DNA from: JBDSTZ01 sp039927975
Lineage (GTDB): Bacteria; Pseudomonadota; Gammaproteobacteria; Burkholderiales; Burkholderiaceae_D
DNA length: 33,050 nt
NCBI GenBank assembly: GCA_039927975.1
Contig: JBDSTZ010000505.1
Location: 1-33,050 of the forward strand
Direction: 5' to 3'
In this document: piece by piece, positions 15,043 through 22,429 of the stretch
Layout: each line of letters starts with the position of its first letter
How positions within the stretch are numbered: position 1 is the stretch's first letter
Notes under the pieces: generated by a model
Databases searched by the model: none
What the model was told of the DNA's origin: nothing
Seen by the model: the letters and a program-made list of their open reading frames with translations, nothing else
Program-made: the position numbers and the translations under genes

Positions 15043-16734
15043 TCAGGTTTTGTGATTGACGGGATGGGTGAGCGGGACGTGCGCCGCGCCGCCGTGCGCG
15101 GCGCCAGCGCGCACTTTGCCGGCGCGGGGTGTGGCTGAAAGTACGGATGGCGAATATGCCGTGGCCGAATGTGCTGTCGCTGGATGTGCTGTTTCTGGAT
15201 ATGGCGTTTCAGGATGTACCGTCGCCACCTGTGCTGTGGCCGGATGTATTGTCGTCGGATGCAAAGCGCTTGCATGCGCCGTAGTCACCTGCATCGGGGC
15301 AATGTGTACCGATGTCGGGCGCGGCGGCGCCGGGTGCGTCGCGGCGGGATGGATCGCCGCGCCCGTGCCGGTGGCCAGGGCTGCGCCGGCGTCGCCAACA
15401 ATCTGTCTCGACGCCGCACCAGAGTCGTCCGCCGCTTGCCGCGCAGGACGGTCGGCCAATGGCGCGACGCTGGCGTAGATGGCCGCTGTTTGCAGGGCCA
15501 CGGTGCGCCAGGTGAAACGCAGGTAGGCGCGCCGCAAGCCTTGTTCGCCCATGCCGGCGGCGAGCGCGGGGTCGTCATGCAGGCGGGCGAGGCGGCCGGC
15601 CACGGACTGCGGATCGCGCGCCGGCACCAGGAAGCCGGTTTCGCCGTCGACCACGGTGCTCTTGATGCCGCCCACGCGCGAGCCGATCACCGGCCGCGCG
15701 CACGCCATGGCCTCGACCGGGGTGATGCCGAAGGGTTCATACCACGGGGTGGTGACGAACACGTTGGCGGCGCTGTAGTAGTAGCGCAGATCGGCGCGCG
15801 GTTTCTGGCCGGTGAAGGTGACGTGGTCGGCAATGCCGAGCTTGCGGGCCAGCGCGCGCAGGCGCCACAGTTCCGGCGCGTCGGGCGCCGAGGGACTGTT
15901 GGCGTCGCCGCCGACGACCAGCAGTTCGGCGTCGATGCCATGGCAGGCGCGCAGCACGGCCAGGCTTTCGATGACGGTGTCGATGCCTTTGCGCGGCACC
16001 ATGCGGCCAAGCTGGAGCAGGATGAATTTGTCGCGTGGCAGGCCCAGCTTGCGGCGCGCCATGGCCATGTCGAGGGGCCACATTTCCTCCGGGTCGAAGC
16101 CGCAGGGGGCGACCTGGATGCGGCTGCTGGAGGCGCCGTACAGGCGCACCATGTCGTGCTGGTCTTGCGGGCATTCGGCGATGATGCAGTCGGCGCTGCG
16201 CATCAGGCTGTTTTCGATGCGCAGGCGGGCCGGCGGAAAGGTGTCGGCCGCGCCCTGGGCCAGGCGGCGCACTTCGCCCAGCGCGTGAAAGGTGATGACG
16301 AAGGGAATGCCGAGCGCTTGCTTGAGGTGTTCGGCCACCATGCCGGACATGAAGAAGTTGGCGTGCACCACGTCGTAAGGCGCGCTCTGGCGACGCGCGA
16401 AGCGGGCGACGTAGCGCGCAAAGGCGTCCATGAAGGGCAGCATCTGCTCCTTCGGAATGTAGTGGGCGGGGCCGGCCGGCACGTGGATGACGCGGACGTT
16501 GTCGCGCCATTGCACCAGGCGGGGCCGCGCCAGCGCATCACGGCGGGTGAAGATGTCGATCAGGTAGCCGGCCGCCGCCAGCTCGCGCGCGAGGTGGGCG
16601 ACGTAGACGTTCTGGCCGCCGCAATCGATGCTGCCGGGCGCGGCCAGCGGCGAGGCGTGCTCGCTGACGATGGCGATGCGCTTGATCGCGCTGCGATATA
16701 CGCGCTCTAGCAATTGCTGGTCGTTGTGTGACAT
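15043..16734 (-). CDS. Glycosyltransferase family 4 with a repeat-rich C-terminal tail
   Basis: A 563-residue protein. Residues 1 to about 425 form a normal GT4 enzyme of GT-B fold: CGGQNVYVAHLARELAAAG near the N-terminus (the sucrose-synthase/MshA-like acceptor loop), LLQLGRMVPRKGIDTVIES (donor phosphate-binding), and EPFGITPVEAMACARPVIGS with the conserved E-x7-E pair. It would add a sugar from a nucleotide donor at the inner membrane. Residues about 459-528 are an in-frame pentapeptide repeat related to T-x-H-P-A, encoded by a 15-bp tandem array; the last 35 residues are Ala/His/Pro-rich. GT4 enzymes normally end near 400 residues, so the tail is an addition. AGGAGG stands 4 bases before the ATG. 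It lies 14 bases after the previous glycosyltransferase. Confidence 0.88.
   Translation of the reverse strand: MSHNDQQLLERVYRSAIKRIAIVSEHASPLAAPGSIDCGGQNVYVAHLARELAAAGYLIDIFTRRDALARPRLVQWRDNVRVIHVPAGPAHYIPKEQMLPFMDAFARYVARFARRQSAPYDVVHANFFMSGMVAEHLKQALGIPFVITFHALGEVRRLAQGAADTFPPARLRIENSLMRSADCIIAECPQDQHDMVRLYGASSSRIQVAPCGFDPEEMWPLDMAMARRKLGLPRDKFILLQLGRMVPRKGIDTVIESLAVLRACHGIDAELLVVGGDANSPSAPDAPELWRLRALARKLGIADHVTFTGQKPRADLRYYYSAANVFVTTPWYEPFGITPVEAMACARPVIGSRVGGIKSTVVDGETGFLVPARDPQSVAGRLARLHDDPALAAGMGEQGLRRAYLRFTWRTVALQTAAIYASVAPLADRPARQAADDSGAASRQIVGDAGAALATGTGAAIHPAATHPAPPRPTSVHIAPMQVTTAHASALHPTTIHPATAQVATVHPETPYPETAHPATAHSATAYSPSVLSATPRAGKVRAGAAHGGAAHVPLTHPVNHKT
15137..15361. repeat. In-frame degenerate 15-bp tandem array in the GT4 gene, about 14-15 units
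   Basis: On the plus strand units of exactly 15 bases start at 15137 (weak), 15152, 15167, 15182, 15197, 15212, 15227, 15242, 15257, 15272, 15287, 15302, 15317, 15332 and 15347. The consensus is near GGATGTGCTGTCGCC. Because 15 is a multiple of 3 the frame is kept, giving a pentapeptide repeat in the protein. Confidence 0.8.
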
Positions 16735-16748
16735 GCCGCCTCCTGTTT

Positions 16749-17708
16749 TTATTGTCCGGCGCCCAGGCCGGTAACTTGCCGCAGCGTGCGATCCCAGTCG
16801 GCGCTGAAGCGGGCGATGCCGAAACGCTCGCGCGCGCGCCGGCGCGCCCCGGCGCCGAGCTTGCGGGCCAGCGCCGGGTTGCGCTCCAGCTCACGCATGA
16901 AGTCGATCAGCGCCGCCAGGTTGGTGTCGAGGTAGCCGGACTCGCCGTTGTCGATCAGGGTGGCCATCTCGGTGGTGGCCAGGCCGACGATGGGCAGGCC
17001 GACCATCATCGCTTCGATCACGGCCAGGCCGAGGCTCGAGTAGCGCACCGGGCTGAACAGATAGCGGTAGCGCGCGGCAAAGGCCGGCAGCGCGTTGTGC
17101 TGTACTTCGCCCAGGCCACCGAGTTCTTCGGCGCCCATGCCGACCAGGTCGAGTGCGACCTGCGCGCGCGCGGCGGTGAAGATGTCGGGCCCCATGCGGC
17201 GCCCGCGCCGCGCCAGGTGGTTGAGGATGACGAGGCCGCGATTGAGGTCGCCCCGGTAGGTCACGTCCTCGGGGATGGTGACGCCGTGTTCGATGACCAC
17301 CGAGGGGGTGCGGCCGCTGTCCCACATCAGCTGGTTGAAATGGCTCACGTGCACCAGCAGCACGTTGGGGTCGTCGATCGGGTGGTGTTCGTTGGTCGGA
17401 TGGACGCGCGGCGGGTCGTGCTCGATGTACACGCGCGGCAGCGCGCGCTGGGAGGCGGTCAGCAGGTCGTACTGGTCTTTCTCGAACTGGTGGTCGTCCT
17501 GGAAAACGATGCAGTCGAACTGCTGCTGGCGTGCCTGGCTGGCCGGCAGGTCGTGCACGTTGTCACCCCAGGGCGCGCTGCCGCAGCGCCCGCCGTAGCC
17601 GGGCGGGCGGCCCGGTTTGGACAGCACATGGAACTCGTGCGGCGCCTGTGTGAGGTAGTACAGGTAGCTGCCGTGGGTGTGCCAGGTGAGGACGTTGAGT
17701 CGGCGCAT
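16749..17708 (-). CDS. Glycosyltransferase, GT4-like (GT-B fold)
   Basis: A 319-residue glycosyltransferase. The N-terminal half (LNVLTWHTHGSYLYYL, then QQQFDCIVFQDDHQF) is the acceptor domain. The C-terminal half has VVIEHGVTIP, LVILNHLARRGRRMG and FSPVRYSSLGLAVIEAMMVGLPIVG, the E-x7-E-like donor site of group 1/GT4 enzymes. It is shorter than many GT4 proteins. The sugar and acceptor are unknown. The ATG at 17708 has GAGG that overlaps the stop region of the GT2 gene, 7 bases away, so translation is probably coupled. The next gene starts 14 bases after its stop. It is likely to act directly before or after the two neighbouring glycosyltransferases in one glycan chain. Confidence 0.84.
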   Translation of the reverse strand: MRRLNVLTWHTHGSYLYYLTQAPHEFHVLSKPGRPPGYGGRCGSAPWGDNVHDLPASQARQQQFDCIVFQDDHQFEKDQYDLLTASQRALPRVYIEHDPPRVHPTNEHHPIDDPNVLLVHVSHFNQLMWDSGRTPSVVIEHGVTIPEDVTYRGDLNRGLVILNHLARRGRRMGPDIFTAARAQVALDLVGMGAEELGGLGEVQHNALPAFAARYRYLFSPVRYSSLGLAVIEAMMVGLPIVGLATTEMATLIDNGESGYLDTNLAALIDFMRELERNPALARKLGAGARRRARERFGIARFSADWDRTLRQVTGLGAGQ

Positions 17709-17715
17709 CGGAACC

Positions 17716-18837
17716 TCAGGCGAAACGGGCGCGGAATTTGACCGCGCCGACCACCCGCCAGAACACCGCCAGCGGCGGAATCAGGGCCGAGGTGACGACC
17801 ATTTCGAGGATGTGCGAGGGGGTCTTGGCAGTGCCGCGCAGGCGCTGGATACAGAACAGGGCGGTGAGCATGAGCCAGATGGCGGCGCCGCAGACGGCCA
17901 GCTGGCGCTGGTCGAAGGCCACGCCGAGCACGGCGGCGAGAAGGGCGCCAACCACGGCGTAGTAGTCCCAGCGCCAGCGGCGGCGGATTTTCTCGCGATA
18001 CAGTTCGGGGTGTTTTTTGTACAGCAGGGCGTCGTAGGAAATCTTGCTGGCCTGGCCGAGGCTGGCGCCCCATGGAGCGGCGCGTACCGGATGTTCCACC
18101 ATGACCTGGCTGGCGCGGGCGATGCGGGCGTGGTGCTTGAGCAGGCGGAAGTACAAGTCGCTGTCGTCGCGCCAGGCCACGCTGAAGCGCTCGTCGAAGC
18201 CGTCGACCGCTTGCAGCACCTGCTTGCGGCAAAAGCAGTTGGCGACGATGAATTCGGACGATTCGAGCTGGCTGGCGTCGCGCTGGTAGTCGGTGGGATG
18301 GCGCGGCAGCGCCATGTGGACCGGCCCGCACAGCACGTCGATGTTGTCGTTGAAGGCGTTCAAGCCCTGTTGCAGCCAGTCCGGGGACGGGACCGTATTG
18401 TCGTCGGTGAAGGCGATGATGGGCGCGCCGGCCATGCGCCAGCCGCGGTTGCGCGCGGCCGCCGGGCCGTGCGGCGCGTCGTTGGCCAGGTAGGTGATGC
18501 AGGGGCCGCGCGCACCGGTGCGGCTGCGCCAGCCGGCCACCAGTTGCAAGGTGCCGGGGTCGGCCTCGTCGTCGACGATGATGAGTTCGTAGCTGGCGCC
18601 GGGCAGGTTCTGGCGGGTGAGGGCGTCGAGGCTGCGGTCGAGCAGGTCGAGGCGGCCGCTGGTGGGCAGCACGACTGACACGGCGAAGCCGTCGGCCTGG
18701 GCCTGGCCGGGGCCGCCGGCGGCGTGCGCGGCGGCGTGGGGGCCATGGCTATAGCCGGGGTCTGCCGCCTCGCTGGCTGTGAAGACGGTCGTGGTGGTGC
18801 TTGTGGTGGTGCTGATTGTGGTTCTTGTTGTTGACAT
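17716..18837 (-). CDS. Glycosyltransferase family 2 with C-terminal membrane segments
   Basis: A 373-residue GT-A enzyme. After a Thr/Ser-rich, low-complexity N-terminus (about residues 2-20) comes SVVLPTSGRLDLLDRSLDAL, the nucleotide-binding start. It is followed by YELIIVDDEAD, AAARNRGWRMAG and IIAFTDDNTVPSPDW (the metal-binding D-x-D region), and SVAWRDDSDLYFRLLKH, the ED-type catalytic motif. The C-terminal 95 residues contain about three hydrophobic segments (for example YYAVVGALLAAVLGVAF and AAIWLMLTALFCI), anchoring it in the inner membrane. I chose the ATG at 18837, with GGAGAG 6 bases upstream, over an in-frame GTG at 18849. Upstream lies a 13-bp tandem array that fills the gap to the ABC transporter gene. 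The sugar is unknown. Confidence 0.87.
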   Translation of the reverse strand: MSTTRTTISTTTSTTTTVFTASEAADPGYSHGPHAAAHAAGGPGQAQADGFAVSVVLPTSGRLDLLDRSLDALTRQNLPGASYELIIVDDEADPGTLQLVAGWRSRTGARGPCITYLANDAPHGPAAARNRGWRMAGAPIIAFTDDNTVPSPDWLQQGLNAFNDNIDVLCGPVHMALPRHPTDYQRDASQLESSEFIVANCFCRKQVLQAVDGFDERFSVAWRDDSDLYFRLLKHHARIARASQVMVEHPVRAAPWGASLGQASKISYDALLYKKHPELYREKIRRRWRWDYYAVVGALLAAVLGVAFDQRQLAVCGAAIWLMLTALFCIQRLRGTAKTPSHILEMVVTSALIPPLAVFWRVVGAVKFRARFA

Positions 18838-18855
18838 GGTGCTCTCCACGGGGCG

Positions 18856-18984
18856 CTACGAGGCTTCGTTACGACAGTTCGGTACGACGATTCGCCATCA
18901 CAACTTGCTGCGACGGTTTGCTGCGACAACGCGATACGACAGCGAGCTGCAACGATTCGCACGACGATTCGCTACGACGATTCG
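18856..18984. repeat. Degenerate 13-bp tandem array, 10 units, anchored in the stop codon of the ABC transporter gene
   Basis: Plus-strand units start at 18856, 18869, 18882, 18895, 18908, 18921, 18934, 18947, 18960 (12 bp) and 18972. The consensus is CTACGACGATTCG. The unit at 18972-18984 is the last 13 coding bases of the ABC gene with its stop (TAG, read CTA here); the nine others make up almost the whole 134-bp gap before GT2. The period is constant, with a single 1-base slip. It contains no spacers and no clear hairpin. Confidence 0.85.
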
Positions 18985-20762
18985 CGACATTGCTGGTCCA
19001 TGCGCTGTTGCAGCAGCCACAAGCGCGCGTACAGACCTTGACGCCGCAGCAGCTCCGCGTGGCTGCCGCGCTCGACAATGCGACCCTTGTCCATCACCAG
19101 AATCTCGTGGGCCTTGACCACGCTGGACAAACGGTGCGCGATGATGAGAGTGGTTCGATTCGCCGACAAGCGGTCGAGTTCCTGCTCGATCGCGTGCTCT
19201 GAATCTGAATCAAGCGCGGACGTCGCTTCGTCGAAAATCAGGATGGCCGGCCGCTTGAGCACGGCGCGCGCGATGGCCAGGCGCTGGCGTTCGCCGCCGG
19301 AAATCTTGACGCCGCGCTCGCCGACGGGCGTGTCATATTGCTCGGGCAGGGCGGCGATCGTCTCGTGCACATGGGCGGCCCTGGCGGCGGCGACGATCTC
19401 GTCGCGGCCCGCGCCGACGCGGCCGTAGGCGATGTTGTAGCCGATGGTGTCGTTAAATAGCGCAGTGTCCTGCGGCACCACGCCGATGGCGCGCCGCACG
19501 CTCGACGGACTGAGGGCGGCGAGGTCCTGGCCGTCGATGAGGATGCGGCCCTGCCCTGGGCGGTAGAAGCACAGCAGCAGGCGCGCCAGGGTCGACTTGC
19601 CGCAACCGCTGCGCCCGACCACGGCCACGGTCTGGCCGGGCGGAATGCGGAAGCTGACCTCGGACAGGATGGTGCGCTCAGGCGTGTAGGCGAAGCTGAC
19701 GTGCTCGAACACGACTTCGCCGGCGGCCGGCGCCAGTTGGGGCAGGCCGGGCGTGTCGTCGATCTCGGGCGCTTCACGCAGCAGGGCGAACAGGCGTTCG
19801 GCGTTGACCCAGGCGTCGCGCGCCTCGCGGTAGACGAAGCCGAGCGCGTTGAGCGGCAGGCACACTTGCAGGGCGTAGGCGTTGACGAGGACCAGGTCGC
19901 CGACGCTCATTTCGCGGCGCGCCACCGCGTAGCCGGCCAACAGCATGATGGCGGCGACGCCGAGCGCGATGACGCCGCTCTGGCCGGCGTGCAGGGTGAA
20001 CAGCGCCTTCTGGTTGCCCATGCCGGCTTCTTGCCAGCGATCCATGATGGCGCGAAAGCGTCGCACTTCGAGCGCTTCGTTGCAGAAGTACTTGATGGTG
20101 TCGTAGTTGATGAGGCTGTCGGCCAGCTGGCTCTTGGCGCCTGAATCGAGCTTGTTGACGCGGCGCTGGTACAGCACGCGGCGGGCGCTGAACGAGAGCG
20201 TGAAGCCGGCGTAGAGCAGGAAGGTGAGCACGATGATGATGGAAAAGGCGCCGCTGTAGCGGCCCAGCATGATGACCAGCACCAGGCCGATTTCGATGAG
20301 GGTGGGGACGATGGTGAACAGGCCCACGCCGAGCAGGAAAGCGATGCCGTTGGTGCCGCGGTCGATGTCGGGCAGCAGGCCGCCGATCTGGCGCTGGGCG
20401 TGGAAGCGCGCGCCGAGCGCGTGCAGGTGGGCGAAGGTTTTTTCCGCGTAGTGCGCCACCGTGCGCAGGGTGACGCGGGCGAACAGCAGGTCGCGCAGCT
20501 CGTTGAAGAGGGTGCTGAGGAAGCGCAGGATGGCGTAGCCGGCCAGCAGATAGAGAGGCACTTGCGCCGGGGAGGGCGGCTGGGAGAAGGCGTCGATGAT
20601 GCGCTTGAGCAGCAAGGGCACGCCCACCGTGGTGACCTTGGCCAGGATCAGGAAGGCCAGCGCGGCGAGGATGCGCCAGCGATAGTGGCTGACCACCTGC
20701 CACAGGTCGCTGGCGACGGCGGCGCGGCCGATGGCGGCGGGCGGAGGAATGTGTGCGTGCAT
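18972..20762 (-). CDS. ABC transporter, Atm1/HMT1-like half-transporter (fused membrane and ATPase domains)
   Basis: A 596-residue exporter half-transporter that would work as a homodimer in the inner membrane. Residues about 25-310 form the six-helix membrane domain, with the Atm1-type stretch LADSLINYDTIKYFCNEALE (about 213-232). The ATPase domain has Walker A GRSGCGKST (383-391), the SGGERQR signature, Walker B ILIFDEATSALD and the switch histidine in IIAHRLS. Atm1-type proteins export glutathione-linked sulfur or metal compounds; in this glycan operon it might instead flip a lipid-linked product, which is inference. I start at the ATG at 20762; the open frame runs to 20885, but the extra 41 residues are Arg/Ser-rich and unlike the family. 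Its final codons are the first unit of the 13-bp tandem array. Confidence 0.88.
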   Translation of the reverse strand: MHAHIPPPAAIGRAAVASDLWQVVSHYRWRILAALAFLILAKVTTVGVPLLLKRIIDAFSQPPSPAQVPLYLLAGYAILRFLSTLFNELRDLLFARVTLRTVAHYAEKTFAHLHALGARFHAQRQIGGLLPDIDRGTNGIAFLLGVGLFTIVPTLIEIGLVLVIMLGRYSGAFSIIIVLTFLLYAGFTLSFSARRVLYQRRVNKLDSGAKSQLADSLINYDTIKYFCNEALEVRRFRAIMDRWQEAGMGNQKALFTLHAGQSGVIALGVAAIMLLAGYAVARREMSVGDLVLVNAYALQVCLPLNALGFVYREARDAWVNAERLFALLREAPEIDDTPGLPQLAPAAGEVVFEHVSFAYTPERTILSEVSFRIPPGQTVAVVGRSGCGKSTLARLLLCFYRPGQGRILIDGQDLAALSPSSVRRAIGVVPQDTALFNDTIGYNIAYGRVGAGRDEIVAAARAAHVHETIAALPEQYDTPVGERGVKISGGERQRLAIARAVLKRPAILIFDEATSALDSDSEHAIEQELDRLSANRTTLIIAHRLSSVVKAHEILVMDKGRIVERGSHAELLRRQGLYARLWLLQQRMDQQCRESS

Positions 20763-20838
20763 GCCCTGTTGGACAGGCCGCGCACTGCTTAGCTCCCGCT
20801 GATGCGTGCTTGACTGGTCTGGGTCAAACCATGGTCGA

Positions 20839-21726
20839 TTACGGCTGGCGTGCGGCCGCCGGCGGCGACTTGACGAAGCGTTCAATGTCGTCCAGGGTCG
20901 GCGCCAGCAGGCGCAGCGGCGCGGATATGGAGCCGATCAGCAAGGTGTGGCTGAGGTGGTCGTAATACCGTTCGGTCACCGGCACGCCGCGCTCGCGCAA
21001 CAGGCGCGCCATGTTGCCGGTGTTGCGGGTCGGGTTGACCAGTTTGTCGTCGCTGGCGGCGATCAGCAGGGCGGGCGGGGCGCCGGCGCTGACGTGGCGT
21101 ACTGGCTGCGATTCGGGCGGTGTGTTGGGGAAGTGGAATACAGGGCGCGCGGTTTTGTTTTCGATCGGCAGGAAATCGTAGGGGCCGGCCAGGCCGATCC
21201 AGCCGCGCAGGGCGGCCGGCGAGCTGCCTTGTTTGCGCAGCCATTGGGCATCGAGCGCGAGCATGGAGGCGTTGTAGGCGCCGGCGCTGTGGCCCATCGC
21301 GAACAGTTGGCGAGGGTCGCCGCCGAAACGGGTGATCTCGCGCTGGGTCCAGGCCAGCGCGGCGGCGGAATCGTCGAGGAAATCGGGATAGCTCACTTCG
21401 GGATAGAGCCGGTAATCGGGGATGACGGCGACGATGCCGCGCGCGGCGAGGGCGCGGCCGATGAAGGCATAGTTGGCGCGCTCGCCGCTGGTCCAGTTGC
21501 CGCCGTAGAAGAACACTACCACCGGCTGGCCGATCGCGTTGCCGGCCGGACGGTAGATGTCGAGCCGGTAGCGCGGGTTGGCGCCGTAGGCAATGTTGTG
21601 GGGGATGTCGGCGCCGGCGATCGGGGTGAGGGCGTTGATGGTTTTTACGGGCGAGCAGGCTGCCAGCGTGCCCAGCGCGAGCACTGTCGCGCCGAATGCC
21701 AGGAAACCGATGTTTGATTTTTTCAT
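20839..21726 (-). CDS. Alpha/beta hydrolase lipoprotein (BD-FAE/esterase type)
   Basis: A 295-residue protein with a lipoprotein signal: a hydrophobic stretch and the lipobox LAAC with lipidated C24. The hydrolase fold begins with YRLDIYRP; the oxyanion loop is VVVFFYGGNW (about 69-78), where tyrosine replaces the usual histidine of HGG. The nucleophile is S147 in AMGHSAGAYN, the acid is probably in ASDDKLVNP and the histidine in YYDHLSHTLL. This points to an esterase or deacylase facing the periplasm. The ATG at 21726 starts the signal peptide; the upstream frame to 21858 is rejected. It is the first gene of the minus-strand glycan operon, 76 bases before the ABC transporter. A perfect palindrome 17 bases upstream (21743-21755) suggests control by a repressor. 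Confidence 0.88.
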   Translation of the reverse strand: MKKSNIGFLAFGATVLALGTLAACSPVKTINALTPIAGADIPHNIAYGANPRYRLDIYRPAGNAIGQPVVVFFYGGNWTSGERANYAFIGRALAARGIVAVIPDYRLYPEVSYPDFLDDSAAALAWTQREITRFGGDPRQLFAMGHSAGAYNASMLALDAQWLRKQGSSPAALRGWIGLAGPYDFLPIENKTARPVFHFPNTPPESQPVRHVSAGAPPALLIAASDDKLVNPTRNTGNMARLLRERGVPVTERYYDHLSHTLLIGSISAPLRLLAPTLDDIERFVKSPPAAARQP

Positions 21727-21742
21727 GCGCGACGTCCGTTTG

Positions 21743-21755
21743 TTGTCCAGGACAA
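21743..21755. promoter_or_regulatory. Palindromic operator candidate in front of the lipoprotein hydrolase gene
   Basis: TTGTCC-A-GGACAA is a perfect 6-1-6 inverted repeat, 17 bases upstream of the hydrolase ATG (minus) and about 125 bases upstream of the divergent CMD gene. Its form and position suit a dimeric repressor of MarR, GntR or TetR type. No such regulator is encoded in the window. Confidence 0.45.
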
Positions 21756-21878
21756 TTCTAGCGGTGACGGGGATATGGCGGAGCACGGCTGAGGCGGCGA
21801 ACTTTATTTTCGGCCGCGCGAATCGTTTTGCGCGCGACGCGGCACTTGTCGGTTCCATTCACAGACAGGAGTTGATAT

Positions 21879-22229
21879 ATGGATCAGCAGGCACGCAGCA
21901 GTGATCTCGCTTATGCGAAACAGTTGGCCGGTCTCGCGCCGAGGGAGGGGTCGGCGTTTCTGGCCTTGAAGGCGAGTGCGGAACGGGCGGACGGGCAGAT
22001 TCCGGAGAAATATCGGGAGTTGATTTCGGTGGCGGTGGCCCTGACGACGCAGTGCGGGTATTGCATTGAGGCGCATGTGGGCAATGCACGCAGGGCCGGC
22101 GCCAGCGCGGAGGAGTTGGCCGAGACGGTGTTCATTGTCGCAGCGTTAAGGGCGGGTGCGGCGGTCGGGCATGGGTTGATGGCGTTGCGGGTGTTCGAGG
22201 AAGCAGGGGAGGCGGGGGCCGCGTCCTGA
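21879..22229 (+). CDS. Carboxymuconolactone decarboxylase (AhpD-like) family protein
   Basis: A 116-residue all-helical protein with the CMD signature: LISVAVALTTQCGYCIEAHVGNARRAGAS in pieces, where CGYC and the following histidine (E-x-C-x2-C-x3-H-like) form the redox site of AhpD-type alkylhydroperoxidases. The second half, ELAETVFIVAALRAGAAVGHG, is also typical. It may reduce peroxides with its cysteine pair, although many members have no proven activity. AGGAG lies about 8 bases before the ATG. It is divergent from the glycan operon, sharing a 152-bp upstream region. The transcript probably ends at the REP-like hairpin at 22251-22270. Confidence 0.88.
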   Translation: MDQQARSSDLAYAKQLAGLAPREGSAFLALKASAERADGQIPEKYRELISVAVALTTQCGYCIEAHVGNARRAGASAEELAETVFIVAALRAGAAVGHGLMALRVFEEAGEAGAAS

Positions 22230-22250
22230 CCATGTGCTGAGGTGCGATGG

Positions 22251-22270
22251 GTTCCCGCCTGCGCGGGAAC
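22251..22270. repeat. REP-like palindrome between convergent genes
   Basis: GTTCCCGC-CTGC-GCGGGAAC is a perfect 8-bp stem with a 4-base loop, flanked by TGG and GACGA. Palindromes of this form, with the loop CTGC, are dispersed repeats in many proteobacterial genomes. This is the only copy I see in the window. It may also stop transcription of the CMD gene. Confidence 0.6.
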
Positions 22271-22395
22271 GACGATATTCTGGCTATTCTTGGTATTCGG
22301 CTACGCTAGCTTGCGTGACTGTTGTGGCCGCGAGGCATAACAAGAACGCGGCGTTGGCGATCATCGCCAAGGCCGCGTCGATATGGGTCGTATTG

Positions 22396-22421
22396 GGGCG
22401 GGGCGGTTGGGCACCCCGCCC
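22396..22421 (-). terminator. GC-rich hairpin after the hydrophilic 219-aa protein gene
   Basis: GGGCGGGG (22396-22403), a 10-base loop and CCCCGCCC (22414-22421) form an 8-bp stem 9 bases beyond the minus-strand stop. Only a weak AATA follows on that strand, so it is a moderate terminator candidate. Confidence 0.4.
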
Positions 22422-22429
22422 GTTTACGA

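Noticed and set aside
12200..18984. The tandem arrays as CRISPR
   Set aside because: Units are contiguous and degenerate with no unique spacers, period lengths are 13-51 bp, and no cas genes are present.
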